A stretch of 64,000 nt of DNA from Zygaena filipendulae (GCA_907165275.2 OU015659.1:1902501-1966500); one strand, 5' to 3'. Counted from the first letter of the stretch, positions 1 to 12,933 are shown. The notes: a model not told the origin generated them from the sequence alone. A program made the numbers and translations.

Positions 1-2373
1 ACTACGAAGTCTATTATGAGGAACTGAAAAATATTAAATGGCAAGACACAAACTATATGAGTACTCCCAACGAAATTTATAATTTTATTGAAAACTCGTT
101 CCATACGGCAAATGAACGAGCAACAAGTACTAAAATATATAAAAATGTAAATATAAAAAATAGAAAACAAACTAAAATTCCCTGGATAGATGGTAATATT
201 ACTCGACTATGTGAAAAACGAAATAAATCATTTAAAAACTGGAGAAAAAATCCAAATGACCCGAAACTGAGATTAGAATATAATAAAATTCGCAATAAAA
301 CTCATAAAGTACTGGAAAAAAAGAGAAACGTTTACTATACTAATGAAATAAACGATAATTTTAAGAATACGAGGAAAGTCTACCAACTTGTTAACCAAAT
401 GTTAGGACGAGTAACATTATCAATTGATGCCGCAATTCTCAAAGCATTTGATGCACAGGGGCTCACGACAGAAAGTATTGCAAACAACTTTGCAATCGGG
501 TTTGAAAAAGCAGTGAAGGATATTACCCACAACTGCGGCGTGAAACTGATTGATCCCGAAACCAACAATAACCCTACAAACTGTAGCATTTTATTCAAAA
601 AAGCTTCTGACACCGACATTTTTAGAATTATTAAGAAATTAAATCCCAACAAAGCGCCGGGTATAGATAACATCCGAGTATCCGACATTAAAGCAGTTGG
701 AAACGATATTTCAATAGCCCTCACTAATCTTATTAATTGTAGTGTCAAAACTGGTGTATACCCAGATGAACTGAAAGTTGGCTGCGTTAGACCAGTTTAT
801 AAAAAGGGGAAACGTGATGACTATTCCAATTATCGCCCAATTACGTTGCTTTCTTCAATTGATAAAATCGTTGAAAAGTACATATCTGAACAAGTACACC
901 AGTTTTATAGACAGAACAACGTTTTATACCAAAACCAATTTGGATTCCAATCAGGAAAGGGTGCAACTGATCTATTGTCTAAATTTACCGATGAAGTCAA
1001 CGAGCAGTTAAACAATAAAAAACATGTATTAGCATTATTCATAGATTTTTCCCGCGCGTTTGACACCCTGAAACATAACATGTTGATTAAAAAGCTAGAC
1101 AACAGTGGGGTAAGAGGACCCTTACTAAAATGGTGCGAAAACTATTTAAAAAACCGTACATATACTGTTAAAGTAAATAATACGCACAGCAGACCTATAA
1201 CAGCAACTGAGGGCACGGCTCAAGGATCAGTCCTAGGGCCCCTACATTTCCTATCCTATGTCAACGAGATGAGCAAATACATCAAGTACTGTACATGTTA
1301 CCAATTTGCAGATGACACATGTCTTGTGGTGTCTGACAGGGACCCCCAAAAAGCCATGGAGTTAATACAGCTAGATCTAAATATCTTAACAAGATGGTGC
1401 CATGATGCCGGTTTATCGATAAACGCCAACAAAACCAAACTACTAATTATTAAATCTCCCTATGTCAAACACTATCCCTTAAAAAGTATTGTGGCCCACG
1501 ATCATAGCTGTCTGCATGCCGTAAGTTCAAATACGTGTAGTTGTCCTCTTATAGACACCGCTAGTTGTCAGAGGTATCTCGGTCTATCAATTGACAGTAG
1601 ATTCAACTGGTCAAATCATATTGAACATGTTTGCAACAAACTCTTACAGTTTCTAGCGAATATCACGATCCTTAAAGACCGTATCCCATTTAAAGTCAAG
1701 CTAATGCTATATAACTCGCTAGCAGAATCACAAGTACAATATGGATTGAGCAGCTATGGACGAACGTATACGACGTACCTTAACCAAATTTATAGGCTAC
1801 AATTAAAAATATTAAAAATAATAGTGTCTAAAAAAATTAAACTACAATTTTATAACGACGAAATCGGTCTTTTTAGGCACTGCAAAATTTTACCCGTTCA
1901 CATTCAATTTAAATATATGTTACTTAAAGAACACTTTTTTAATAAATCACTCAAGAAAGAAATTAATCATCCTGTATACACGCGCGCAATGGCTCAAAAC
2001 CGGTTATGCACGCAACGTGCTGGCAACGTGTACGGCGAGAGGACTGCTAGCTACTTGGTTCCTCGACTAATTAATAAATTACCCTCTGATTTGATCGCGA
2101 GCTTAAACCAAAAAAATATTAAAAGTAAACTAAAATCTTATTTTCTAAATAATATGGAGAGATATCAATCATTTTAAATCTTAGAGGTGCACTGGTTTTA
2201 AATTCAGCTAGTAGTCAAAATTTTACTGATTATTGCATATTATACTATTATATTTACTCTTAAAATAAACCAAAATTGTATCTACCTACTGGGTAAAATA
2301 GCATCTTTTCCATAAACCTTAGTGGTTTCTTAAGTGCTATGTAAGTTGTATTTTTTTATTGTCAATTTTGTTT

Positions 2374-2405
<32 letters not shown>
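1..2405 (+). mobile_element. Non-LTR retrotransposon (LINE), 3' portion with poly(A) tail
   Basis: The window opens inside a LINE. A reverse-transcriptase frame is open from the left edge to the stop at 2175-2177. It is followed by about 200 bases of AT-rich 3' UTR and an A-run at 2380-2405. The 5' part, including the expected endonuclease domain, lies outside the window. The RT motifs resemble the jockey/CR1 superfamily. The exact clade is not settled by eye. Confidence 0.9.
3..2177 (+). CDS. LINE ORF2 C-terminal part: reverse transcriptase
   Basis: The protein copies LINE RNA into DNA at the target site. The frame is already open at base 3, so the ATG at 57 is probably internal and the true start lies upstream. 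Counting from that ATG (706 aa), conserved RT blocks appear in order: NKAPGIDNI near residue 198, SNYRPITLLSSIDKI near 265, QFGFQSGKGATD near 300, FIDFSRAFDTL near 327 (first catalytic Asp), TAQGSVLGP near 390 and FADDT near 416 (catalytic Asp pair). A Cys/His-containing tail and a thumb-like region follow. No frameshift or internal stop occurs in this part, so the copy may be young. A jockey/CR1-type element is the best guess. Confidence 0.9.
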   Translation, partial: YEVYYEELKNIKWQDTNYMSTPNEIYNFIENSFHTANERATSTKIYKNVNIKNRKQTKIPWIDGNITRLCEKRNKSFKNWRKNPNDPKLRLEYNKIRNKTHKVLEKKRNVYYTNEINDNFKNTRKVYQLVNQMLGRVTLSIDAAILKAFDAQGLTTESIANNFAIGFEKAVKDITHNCGVKLIDPETNNNPTNCSILFKKASDTDIFRIIKKLNPNKAPGIDNIRVSDIKAVGNDISIALTNLINCSVKTGVYPDELKVGCVRPVYKKGKRDDYSNYRPITLLSSIDKIVEKYISEQVHQFYRQNNVLYQNQFGFQSGKGATDLLSKFTDEVNEQLNNKKHVLALFIDFSRAFDTLKHNMLIKKLDNSGVRGPLLKWCENYLKNRTYTVKVNNTHSRPITATEGTAQGSVLGPLHFLSYVNEMSKYIKYCTCYQFADDTCLVVSDRDPQKAMELIQLDLNILTRWCHDAGLSINANKTKLLIIKSPYVKHYPLKSIVAHDHSCLHAVSSNTCSCPLIDTASCQRYLGLSIDSRFNWSNHIEHVCNKLLQFLANITILKDRIPFKVKLMLYNSLAESQVQYGLSSYGRTYTTYLNQIYRLQLKILKIIVSKKIKLQFYNDEIGLFRHCKILPVHIQFKYMLLKEHFFNKSLKKEINHPVYTRAMAQNRLCTQRAGNVYGERTASYLVPRLINKLPSDLIASLNQKNIKSKLKSYFLNNMERYQSF

Positions 2406-2406
<1 letters not shown>

Positions 2407-2487
2407 AGAATCCTACAATATAATATGTATTGTTGCATGCAAACTCCCTATAGATTCATATCTATAGGAACTTCGCGTACAATAAAT

Positions 2488-2722
2488 GGACATAGATAAG
2501 CAATAGTGTGTTAACCCACACTGGAAAAATTTTGAGTAAATCGTGTTTTAAAAGTAGGAGCGCCATTTGTGTCAACTTTTTTTATGTTCAATATTTCGTT
2601 ACATATTCAAGCAATGTAATAAGGTAAACACATAATTAAAAAACGTTCCCCAACTCTCAATAAATCGTTCTGAATCAATAACTTAATTTTGTGGGTTAAC
2701 ATGTTATTGCGTATCTGCGTCC
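2488..2722 (+). mobile_element. MITE family M1, copy 1
   Basis: This 235-bp element is repeated at 10279-10514 (inverted) and 24367-24609. The ends are imperfect inverted repeats: GGACATAGATAAGCAATA on the left against GGACGCAGACAAGCAATA read inwards from the right in the best copy. It is flanked by AAAT-like 4-bp duplications. It encodes no protein. Confidence 0.75.
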
Positions 2723-2797
2723 AAATTGGCGATTGAGAATATATTGGCAAGATTAAGAATCATGAAAATGCCTGTTTGGAATTTCGTAGAATATAAT

Positions 2798-3217
2798 AAT
2801 AGGCTATTTGATTACTTTTTTTTGTCAGTTAGATAATATAAAAATAATGAACATGTATTTTTTGCTTACAAATTGTGGTATCTTAATAAAACACTGAGAT
2901 TAATTAACTTCGGTTTTAATTTAGTTGGAGTGGCACAACGCGTTACTGGAACCATAGAGAAGAGAGAGAGAGAGTTTTGGTAGGATAGAGTAAAAAAAAA
3001 AAAAAAATGGATAAAGCGCATTAGTGTTTGGGAGTGGGGGCTCATAACGTCATACGCAGCTAAAAACTGCGCCTGCTTGTGACGTCACGCGACATTTCGA
3101 CCCAACGTATCTCAGATATTTTTTGCTTACGTGAAAAAAGAAAAAAAACGTGTCTAATATTTTTTTATGAATCTACAGGAGGGACTAAAAATAAAAAAAA
3201 TTGTCAAATAGCCTATT
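2798..3217 (+). mobile_element. MITE family M2 (CRE-bearing), variant copy
   Basis: The ends are inverted AATAGGCTATTTGA / TCAAATAGCCTATT. The core shares the GCGCATTA-GTGG block, a perfect TGACGTCA palindrome at 3080-3087 and the ACGTAA-rich right half with copies at 17.0, 20.5, 25.7 and 54.2 kb. It holds an (AG)n stretch and an A-run. It is non-coding. Confidence 0.65.
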
Positions 3218-3248
3218 GTGGTCATTTGTCTGTATTAATAAGAAGCTA

Positions 3249-3495
3249 TGATTCCCCGCGGTTTCACCTGTATCCTTTGGAAATTCCAACAGGATCCCTT
3301 TAATCAATATAAACTATATATAGTCAATCCGGACTGTTTCACCCGCCTTTACTTCTGAGTCCCCGCGAGAATTCCGGTATGAAAAATACCCTGTCTTTTT
3401 CTGTACCCCTGATAACGTATTTATTTATTTATTTATTCAACCAAAAGTTTATGCAAAGTTTCATGATAATCGGTTGAGTAGTTCACGTGTAGGTA
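3249..3495 (-). mobile_element. Helitron-like (Lep1-type) fragment
   Basis: This is a degenerate reverse-orientation copy. It has the CCGCGGTTTCACC and CCGCGAGAATTCCGG blocks, then the CTGTACCCCTGA and TTTCATGATAATCGG blocks seen in all other copies. An (ATTT)n tract at 3419-3437 interrupts it. The end sequences are eroded. Confidence 0.6.
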
Positions 3496-6400
3496 CTTAC
3501 CTAAAAATCCCACATTCGCCTTGATATTTATACTTAGATCAAATTCAACATTCATCTCATAGCTTCAGTACCTATCTAATCCAATAAATCTAACGATCCA
3601 AAGGTTGAAATAATCAAGAATTCCAATTTCCAATTACTGGCAACATTAACCAAGTTTAACTTTATTAATAAAGTCTGGCAATCCCGCGGCGGCGCGGCGG
3701 TGCTGCGCGCCATCTGCTGCATACAGTTTAAATACAAATGATTTATAAAAGTTACCATTTTAATTAAACATTTTCATGAACTGTAGATACGTGGAGTTTA
3801 ATAATAAGCATGCCATAAATGAGGTGTATATACTATGTAGGTACGTATGTAGTTTTTAAATATTTTGTTCTGGCGCATTTAATAGATAATAGTTTTTGAA
3901 AAGAGAACTTTATAGTATTTATTTATTTAAACTTTTTGCACAACATGGTACAAAAGGCGGACTTAATGTCATTGTCTACCAGTCAACCTTCAAGGTAGTA
4001 GGTATGTGGTTTGCATTACAAAAACATGACGGAAACCACCAGGTGCCAGAGCCCTTATTCACTATGACCATAACACGGCGCGTTAAGATAACATGCCATG
4101 AAAATTGCCTTTCGCTCGTAATCAAAGAAGTTTCATTCTAAAAAATACTTTGGCAACGTTTCTTAGGACATAGAGAACCACAATTTCTAATATTTTGGCG
4201 TCTAGAACGTTTGGGAATGCGTTTTTTGGACGCGCGTTATGGGCAAGACATGTTGTTGATTATAGTTAATGAGGGCCCAGTTATCAATTTTCGCTCAATG
4301 TAAGAAAAGGCGGCAACTTACATAACAATAGAGTTATTAGCATTGTTGTCTTCGTCTATAACTGTGATGTCACTCATCGGTCAGCGCGTTACTCTTGTGA
4401 TATTATGTATAGTGGTATATCTTGTATAGTGGTGCACATTATATTGACGATCAATAAATAAATAAATAATAGACATCATTTCTAGCTCAATCAATCATCA
4501 ATCAATCAATCAGCCATTGCAGTCCACTGCTGGACGCAGGCCAGGCCCAATTTCTAGCTATAATAATATAATTATTACTTTTATGAAAAAATAGGTTTAG
4601 TTATAAAATCTACTCATTCATTTTAATAGTCACAACGTCAAAGCAGTTTTGATGTAAAAACTTTTTACGACCAATGACATAGGTACTACACTTTTATTTC
4701 TTTTGCTGTTTTTTTTTTTTAAATGTCGCAGCCAATAATGTCAACATCAGGGTTGGCCGATGCTAATTCAAGCCTAAAGCTTACCTGGCTGTGAACAGTG
4801 TGCTGTCGATTCATGAGTAATCGAATTATCAACGTTTGGATAGTTCGGGAGCGGCACTGACGCGAGCCGTTCGCACCACTAAGAATCGATGACAAAGCAA
4901 AAAGATAATATTATAATCACGGCGTTCTGTTTAATACTTATAATATCACTGATTTGGACTATGATTTATAGTTAGCGCACCTATTAAACAGGTCATAACT
5001 AAAGATAGACAATGAACCCGGTTTAAGCCCGGCGCTTGGGTTTAAACCCGAAAAAAACCGGGCGCTGTGTGATAACTTTCACAGTTCAAGCATTAATATT
5101 ATATTATCATCTTTTATTACACTTAAAACTGCGAGAAACTTAGATATAAACGGTTAATACTGTAGTCTGTAACTAGAGGACATACTTACTATGTAATATT
5201 TGTATATAATATGTATAATTTGTCCCTAATATATGTAGGTGTGTTATATGTATACATGTGCCACTTGAAATTCCGTGTGCTAGTCGCGATATTGTAGCAC
5301 GCCATTTGAACGCGTCTCCATTACTACAATATGTCGAGGCGTTTGTTTGAAGACAAAAGAATTTTATATTCACAGAATATTATTACTTGGCGGTCTCTCT
5401 GTCAGTCTAAGCTTTCTTGTAAGTTAATAGCTTTTGCGCGCAGCTTTGCTCGCGGGGTAGGTATTTGTAGAGACGGGTACGACTTAGTAGATTACACTTT
5501 ATATCAGTTCATTGATCGTTGTTGCACGAGCCCGACCAGCTAGCTACCACCTTCATGTTGAAAATCTCTCGTCAAGCACCCAACAGTGGGTTTGAGAGCC
5601 TCACTTGAAAGCCAGTTGCCATTCCAGGCTAGATGAGTTTACAATCTTCGACCACACCAGCCACCCTAAGACGCCTAGCCTGTTACAACTATCACAAAAC
5701 AATAAAAACATCAGTACCTACCTAGAAAAGTCGATAGACCTAGTAAGTACTAAAGTTAAGGAACGTAAATAGAGTATAGCCGCTTGAATATCAAATTATA
5801 GCGGCAAAACCAAGCGCGTGATTAGAGTTCGAAGCATTGAAGCAAAAGTCATTGTTATTCTGATTTTCAAACTACGACTATTGCTTGAACTTTGCTTTTT
5901 AACTCGTTTTAGAATGTTAATTTGCATAAACCATATTATCGTAGAACGAGATCCAGGCGCGACCGTTGCAACGCGCTACGTCTCGTAACCATTATGCCTA
6001 CGCCGTAGCTGTATTTGTAAAGCAACCTTGTTTTTTTTATACTTTTGATGTCTACATTGTGCCTTTACTACATTATAATAATATATTATAACAGATAAAT
6101 TCAACATGTTGTCATTATTTTTTGTGAGTTTTGTATTTCCTTTGGTAACTGTTTGATGTACCTACTGAGTAAAGCTAACTACAAGCCAAGTTTTATTCAA
6201 AAATCGTTCCGTATGTGCTCCTTCCGTAGTAGTCATGGTGCACGTTCGGAAAAACAGACATAAGTTCCAAAAATCATCATAATGCTTTCAGATGCTACAT
6301 ATTTTGCAGCCATTCTATTCCTTATTTTTATTAATAAAGATGTATATTAGGTAGTTGTAAGTTGTAGGTATTATACATATATTAATCAGGACCCACGCCC

Positions 6401-7151
6401 GAATCTTCTAATAGACACTTACATCTCCAATATGCCTTTAATGAGGACGCAATAACCACTCAAAGAGGGGCGCCAAGAGCAATTAACTCGGTGTGACAAT
6501 TAGTGCGAGAATCGCGCACGCCGCCCCCAGATACCTGCCTTATAGTAAACTCATTACGTGCAAAGACACTTCAAAGCAATTTCACCTTTGTCGCACATCC
6601 ACTTTGATCCCGTCGACACGGATCAATAGAATTTTAGCGTTCGCGTAATTAAAATTTGTACAACTACGTTTTATAGATGTGCTACATTTTGATTTATTAT
6701 AGTGTAAGACAAAAATAATTGCGACTTCTAGTTTTCTTTCTTTCTTTCTTATACCCTACAGAACTATATACACCAGTATGATTATATGATTGTATAGGGC
6801 AATTATTTGCAACTTTTGTTGCTATCATTTTTCAGTTTCAATCAGAAAAAATTGCGATTTTGTGATTAATTAATCGCGTAATAGACAGCTTCTACTTTTA
6901 AAGTGCCAAGTATGTTTATTTTGGTTGCTTGCTAGATATTGTAGGTGTCAAAACGTGCACATTGTAATCGCAAAACCGCCATGTTTTCGATTGCAACCAA
7001 AAATGATGGAAACAAAAGTTACAGACAAACTAATTTTACTGTATGACTATTGATATTTAAGATCCTTTTGTATGTACACTTAAATACTTGAATACTTGAA
7101 TACACAATAGCCTAGCCATGATTTTTTCTGTACCACTATTGAAGTAGGTAG
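3496..7151. other. Intergenic DNA with repeat scraps
   Basis: I find no convincing gene here. At 4441-4555 there is an (AATA)n/(AATC)n tract and the GCAGTCCACTGCTGGACGCA block typical of LINE 3' ends in moths. At 5008-5070 lies a proline-codon-like GGTTTAAGCCCGG repeat related to the small MITE at 40632-40751. Short frames such as 3896-4141 and 5331-5543 lack splice or codon support. Confidence 0.6.
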
Positions 7152-7159
7152 CTGTGACC

Positions 7160-7560
7160 TAGGGTTGCCAATCGTCCCGGATTGCCCGGGAGACACCGGT
7201 AATAATGGTTAACCTCCCGATCTCCCGGAGAGCAATAATTTCTCCGGTTTTTTCTAAAAATTACAATGCATCCGTCGTAGGTACTAGACTCCAGGAATTA
7301 ATTGACTTTGATAGTGACAAATTGTACGACGAGGTTGGACTTTTGTGTGAGATGCAACCACATGTCGTTGAAGAAAATCGAGTGGATTTACGCTGGGTTG
7401 ACTTCTTTGCGAAATCGAAAGACAGAAATACCTGTCCTGAACTGAAAAAAATGGTCAGGTTTGTTATTCCATTTCTCTGCTTCAGCATATTCAGCATGAC
7501 ACCCCCCCCCCCCCCCCCCCCCCGATAAATTTCTTAAACATACAAGAGTTGGCAACCCTA
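7160..7560 (+). mobile_element. hAT-type DNA transposon, internally deleted
   Basis: Perfect 12-bp terminal inverted repeats (TAGGGTTGCCAA and its complement) bound a 401-bp element. It is flanked by an 8-bp target duplication, CTGTGACC (7152-7159) and CTATGACC (7561-7568), with one mismatch. The 8-bp duplication and terminal sequence are characteristic of hAT elements. Inside is a piece of transposase coding sequence followed by a C22 homopolymer at 7502-7523. Confidence 0.85.
7205..7501 (+). pseudogene. hAT transposase C-terminal fragment
   Basis: The frame reads ENRVDLRWVDFFAKS and then CPELKKMVRFVIPF. This resembles the hAT C-terminal dimerisation region, where a W-x-x-F motif precedes a 'PxLxxLxxxxL' segment. 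There is no catalytic domain and the frame runs into the poly(C) tract, so it cannot encode an active transposase. The ATG at 7205 is probably not original. Confidence 0.55.
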
Positions 7561-7568
7561 CTATGACC

Positions 7569-10278
7569 GTAGGTATGAGTTGTGCGCACATTTGTAAAGT
7601 CACCAACAGGCGGCAAGGTTTTGTGTAGAACATCCTTATCAATAATAATTAACCCCAGATAGATAAACATCATAGATATTTAGGAATTTCTATAATCTAT
7701 AATAAAGTTACGATAAAAGTTAATAGGTATATATATAGGTAATAACGTCAATTTTGAAATCGTTAATCGATAAGCACTAAATGACTGAGGTATTTTTATG
7801 TAAGTAGGTACATTTAGTTTTATCTACAAATAAAACTTGTCCATTTAAAGCCGAGTGCACATACACTCGGTGTATCAAATGAAACGCGTTATCATGATAG
7901 GTATTTTAAAATGTGATAATCACTTAATCGTATATTCTTGATCGTGTAATATAATTGTTAATAAATTTATCTGCATTGTCAAGATTTCGAAATAGAACTG
8001 CTAAAAACAAGTATGTCGATTAAAATAAATAAATAAACGAAAAAAACATTTAAGCAAGTTCTCCACACAGTTCCAGATATGTGTGTTTACCTACATGTTC
8101 GACCACACTCATTGAACATCAGGTTAGTTGTGGTCAAACGCCTAGCCCGTTGACAATAAAAAAAACCTTTCCAAAGAAAACTCGTCACTGAATGATTAAA
8201 AGATTGCACTTAAATTGCACTAAAAGTGCTCTATTGAGGATTTTATCATGAAATTATTCAAATTCACTTATCTGCTAAGAGTTTTATTACCTACTGTTTA
8301 CACATTCCCAATTGCGTATTATAATTGGCCTCTTACAGCACCGATACAGAAGCTATAATCAGCTTATTTAACCCACGTAATAAAAACCAATAACAAATTG
8401 ATTACCTACTCTAGCTAAAGAATCCTCAAGCACCGCGGCACCGTAGTGCCCCGAAATTTTCTAAAACTTCAAGTTTTGGCTATTGTCTTCAAACAAAATG
8501 AACACCAAAAAATTTTAAAATTTTCTATACGGGGCAAAAGCGGAGCACGTCCTGTACCTACACCTACATAAAACGAAAAACGGAGGAGATGTAGTTCTTT
8601 CATACACACACACACACAAGTTTTGTAGATTTTTCATTGGACGTGTGCGTTAGTATCATGACCCACAGGGATCAAACTAGCGCCACTCAAAAAATTATCA
8701 TGAGAAAAAAAAAATCATTAGACGAATAAGGTTGCAAGTAAAAAAGGCATGTTTTAGATCCATTTATTATATTTCAATGTAAATTCATACATGCTCGTTC
8801 TATTCATTGATCGTTTACTATTTTTATCTTAATAATAGGTACATGTTATTACAAAATGAGATTTTAAAACCGTGGACCTAGCATGTATAGCGAAATTTTA
8901 AATAACTAGGTATCAAAAAGACACCTATGAATATGTATTTTATCTTCGGTGAGCGTTTGTATTTTTGGATAGAGCAATTTAAAAAAAAAAATTATTATAC
9001 ACGTCTTACTATGACCATAAGTAGGTAGATATAATTAAGGCAGTGCTGTGCGAGTTGACACTTTATTGCGTCGTAGCAAGAATTGATATTTGAGTGTCGT
9101 TGCAGAATGAAACACTCGTGAAATATCAACTACTAATATTTTCCATCGTATTCTCAATCTAAATATGTCAATAAACAAAGTATCTATACAAAAAAGAAAG
9201 TAAGTAGGTAATTAATTTCCGGCCAGTAATTCCAAAGAAAAGTTTTTTGACGTTATTCTTGAGCAATCAACCCCACAATGACCAGAAGAGATAATATTGA
9301 GTTATTTTAAACATGCCAGGCCCAAAGATAGACAATATTATTTCTATAGTGTAAGTAGAATTAATTGTAAATCCATAAAAATCGGGCGCACCATAATTGA
9401 CTCGATAAAGCAACATAAAAGTTTTTGCATCATCTGCCAGAACACAAAGCGAACTCCGTAATTTAAAAAAAAAAGTTTGTTTTAATTTCAAATCAACGAT
9501 GATAATATAAAAAAATATGGCACAACATTTCTATACACACATAGGTAGGTACACACTTCCGGCAGTGAGTTTACATTGTATGTTTATTATATAAATGTGT
9601 TTATCATAATTTTAACCACACTATGGTAACTATTTATATTGTATTTTAGCGGATATTATAATTATATTACTTTTCTCATATATATAGGTACAATATTACA
9701 CAATAAACAGTGAAATACTTATTGAATATTTTAAACAATTAACGTTCTGTACGGTAAATGGTAGAGTGGGACAAAAATTACAAGACGCTAGTAAAATAAC
9801 GTTTTATGAAAAAATTACAAGTTCATAACCAACCTTTTTTTCTAATCTAGAATGGTGTTCTTTTTCAACCGCTTGCTTTTCTCAATTTGCTTCAAACGAA
9901 AGTCTAGAGTTGGAATACTTGCTAAAATTGTCAATCAAACGACAGGGTTAAAAGTAAAAATTCTTTGTAAAAATAAAGGGAAATTACATGGAATAAAATC
10001 GAATATTAATTTAAATCTGTGACAAAATTTTATAAATAAATTTCGAATTTAAAAAAAGAACATCCAGCTCGCGCGTTGTAATGGCGCGAATGAAAAAATT
10101 AAACCATGATAGGAGATTACATCGCTCAAAACTCATAAAGTTTGATGAAGTTTGAAGATTAATCGCTGTGTGAGTTTGTCATAATAAAAATAATCACCAA
10201 TAAATTGTTTTATTGATGATATACCTATATAAATTTTGTAAAACTTGCCCAAATTTCGGAAAACAACATAGTTAAATT
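7569..10278. other. Intergenic AT-rich DNA
   Basis: No gene is recognised. There is a (CA)n tract near 8600 and many short A-runs. Short frames (9267-9491, 10133-10318) look random. Confidence 0.6.
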
Positions 10279-10514
10279 GAACGCAGATAAGCAATAACAT
10301 GTTAACCCACAAAGTCAAGTTATTGATTCAGAGCGATTTATTGAGAGTTAGGGAACGTTTTTTAATTATGTGTTTACCTTATTGCATCGCTTGAATATGT
10401 AACTAAATATTGAACATAAAAAAATTTTGACACAAAATGGCGTTATACTTTTAAAACACGATTTACTCAAAATTTCTCCAGTGTGGGTTAACACTCTATT
10501 GCTTATCTATGTCC
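10279..10514 (-). mobile_element. MITE family M1, copy 2
   Basis: This is an inverted copy of the 2488-2722 element over its whole length, including the GTGTGGGTTAACAC block and the terminal TATTGCTTATCTATGTCC. AATT flanks both ends (10275-10278 and 10515-10518), a 4-bp target duplication. Confidence 0.75.
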
Positions 10515-12396
10515 AATTGTAAATTGCCTCTATATGCAAAAATAGAACCAAAACGTCGTTTTTATTTTTAAATAAAAAAGAATTATTTGTCACAAGCACC
10601 CCCTATGGCGCTTACTCGAAACACAAGCAGAAGGTCAAAACTTCATGATCATTGGGCTAGTAATTCCCTTATGAGGAGTACTATAATACAAGTTCCGGCC
10701 AAAATTACGATTTAATAGCCTCATCAACTTAAAATTTCAAATCACTCCTTCCTCAATTAATTGATTCCAACCCTTGACAGCTGCTACCTATATTTCATTT
10801 CAGTTAATGAATTTAAATCGTTAAGAAGCATACAGTGTAGTTAACTAGTGCCACCCGCTATAAAAAAAGAAAATCTAAGATATTTCATTAAAAATTAAAT
10901 TGATAGTAGAATAGAGTAGGTAATTACTTTCAAAATTCTACGGCTTGTAAACTTGATTTTAGAAAATTTAAAAAACAAAACAATAGTTACAAAAGTGCCA
11001 AAAACGGTCAATTTTGGCGGTTTCCACTTAATTTTTTTTTTCATATTGTGTTGCAATACTGCAGAGTTATCGTTAAAAATTATTATCCCATCCTATCCTC
11101 CTCCTATCCTATTCTACATATTCCGATATCGATTCCTTTTGGTGGCACTAGATTCGCTCCTGTATGAACCTCAAGCAATCGGGCACCGAAAATCAATTTA
11201 TTTCTAACTTACAAATATAACAAACTGCCTTCTTCTATTTATAAATAATAATTATTATCATAATAATTACGATTATTACAACGTGCAATAATAATAATGT
11301 TTAATTATATAGAGATATTTAATAACTTACCGCTTACAAGATATACATAGTGTGAACTTTTTATTGCATTACCGATATATTGGAATTAGTGTGAATTCTT
11401 TGCTTCGAAACCACATGTAAAATTAAAAAAAAAAAAAAATATTTAGTAGAACTTGAGCTGAAAGAGATTTTGTAATAAATCAATAATTCTACTAATAAGT
11501 GCTAGTGTATGAATTTATTAATGGAAAATACGGTTGTTACAATGACATACTTATATTTAGAGCTTACATTAGAGATATTTAACCTAACTAGCTACACTTA
11601 CAATATAAAAAATTATGCAATATCTTTGGCGATTACAATCATATTTATAAAATATATACAAGTGAAACTAGTAACTAGTAAATTTGTAAGAACTGAAACA
11701 GTTTGCTCTTTATAAAAACCATACAAACCACACGTCGTTGTAAAAACTCTCGCAAATATCACTATTTTAAATGTTTATCACTAAATGCATTAGAAAACTT
11801 TGTATTTTTATTAAATGACATTCAAAATACACGTTTAAAAATTAAATCACGTACTCAGCAGAAGTGGGATCGCGCAATAGGCAAACATTGGCGCCAAAAA
11901 TTTTGCTCACGGCAAAGGTTATATAAAATGTGTCCAAACAGCCACTGTTGATTGCTTGCTTACGCCTAACTGCATCGAGTAATTAACCAAAAAAATTAAA
12001 TAAAAAACACTCTTCTAGTAAAAATTTACTAGGTATTATAAAAAAAATGCAAAGATATTTTGTTCACTATTTATAATCACACTCCTACTAAAATATTATT
12101 TAATGTCAGCTGCTGAAATATGTATACACTTTCGACAGTCATTGAATCTTATTGCAATAGTAATAGAGTTCAAATACTGACCAAAATGTATACATATTGG
12201 TGCTGGTGACTGCACGTTCTCTGATGTTAAATACAACGCTTGCGTTATCGCATCACTTAGGCTACTCTTATTTTTTATTTTAATTAGATTTGTTCATCGA
12301 CTGGCAGTTACAATTCGCACCGTATTTACATAGATGTATAACTTTTAGTACATCGATTTTACTCTAGTCTCTTTTAACGAACGATGGAATGCTTAC
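10515..12396. other. Intergenic AT-rich DNA
   Basis: Nothing is recognised. Frames at 10953-11207, 11509-11715 and 11703-11951 have no motif, signal or splice support that I can see. Confidence 0.55.
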
Positions 12397-12933
12397 TTGT
12401 TATTTCCTCCACCTTGGGTCGAAATGTCGACACTATTTCAACCAATGTCATTCACTCTGTCCTCAATGGCTTGATGGGTCCGTTTTGGTGTAACTACTGT
12501 CATACATTGAAAGTGGGTCTCGAAATTCGGGATTTCAATTCGATTTACAACACTAAGGATATAAAAAACGAGTCAAATCAGTCTCCTGTACATTACTGAG
12601 TAGTAAATTACTCGTCTAACTACATAAATATCAATGGATCTTTTCACTTTTCTGTTTCACGAAATATCTTTTTACTAATCTGTATTGTTTTTTCTCTCTG
12701 CTATAGATATAACCTCGCAGTATTGATCAAAAGTGGAGTGTTCAACTCGAATTACCGTGACTTCTCTTTGAACCAATATACTAGGTTTCAAATCTGCAAT
12801 TTGCATTCCGGAATAATTCTGTTTTATGGATAAATAATTTGCAGACGGAGGTGAAGCAACAAAATTCGGGTGAACTTTGCAAGGGTTGAGATTTCGTTGT
12901 TTCATAACATAATCTGCAGTACCAAATTGCAGT
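12397..12933 (-). pseudogene. Unrecognised two-exon coding remnant
   Basis: Two open stretches join in frame. Exon a (12676-12933) follows a good acceptor, a T-rich run ending TTTTTCAG, and reads LQFGTADYVMKQRN... to ...AERKNNTD. It ends at a GTAAAA donor in phase 2. Exon b (12397-12552) follows ATATCCTTAG and continues with one base that completes a Tyr codon, then VVNRIEIPNFETHFQ...QAIEDRVNDIG. A TGA at 12438-12440 interrupts a frame that otherwise stays open to an AACAA|GTAAGC donor. I do not recognise the family. It could be the end of a real gene, a decayed gene or a transposon ORF. No upstream exon was identified. Confidence 0.35.

Noticed and set aside
7388..7673. Minus-strand frames with poly-Gly
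   Set aside because: The glycine run is the complement of the poly(C) tract in the hAT element.
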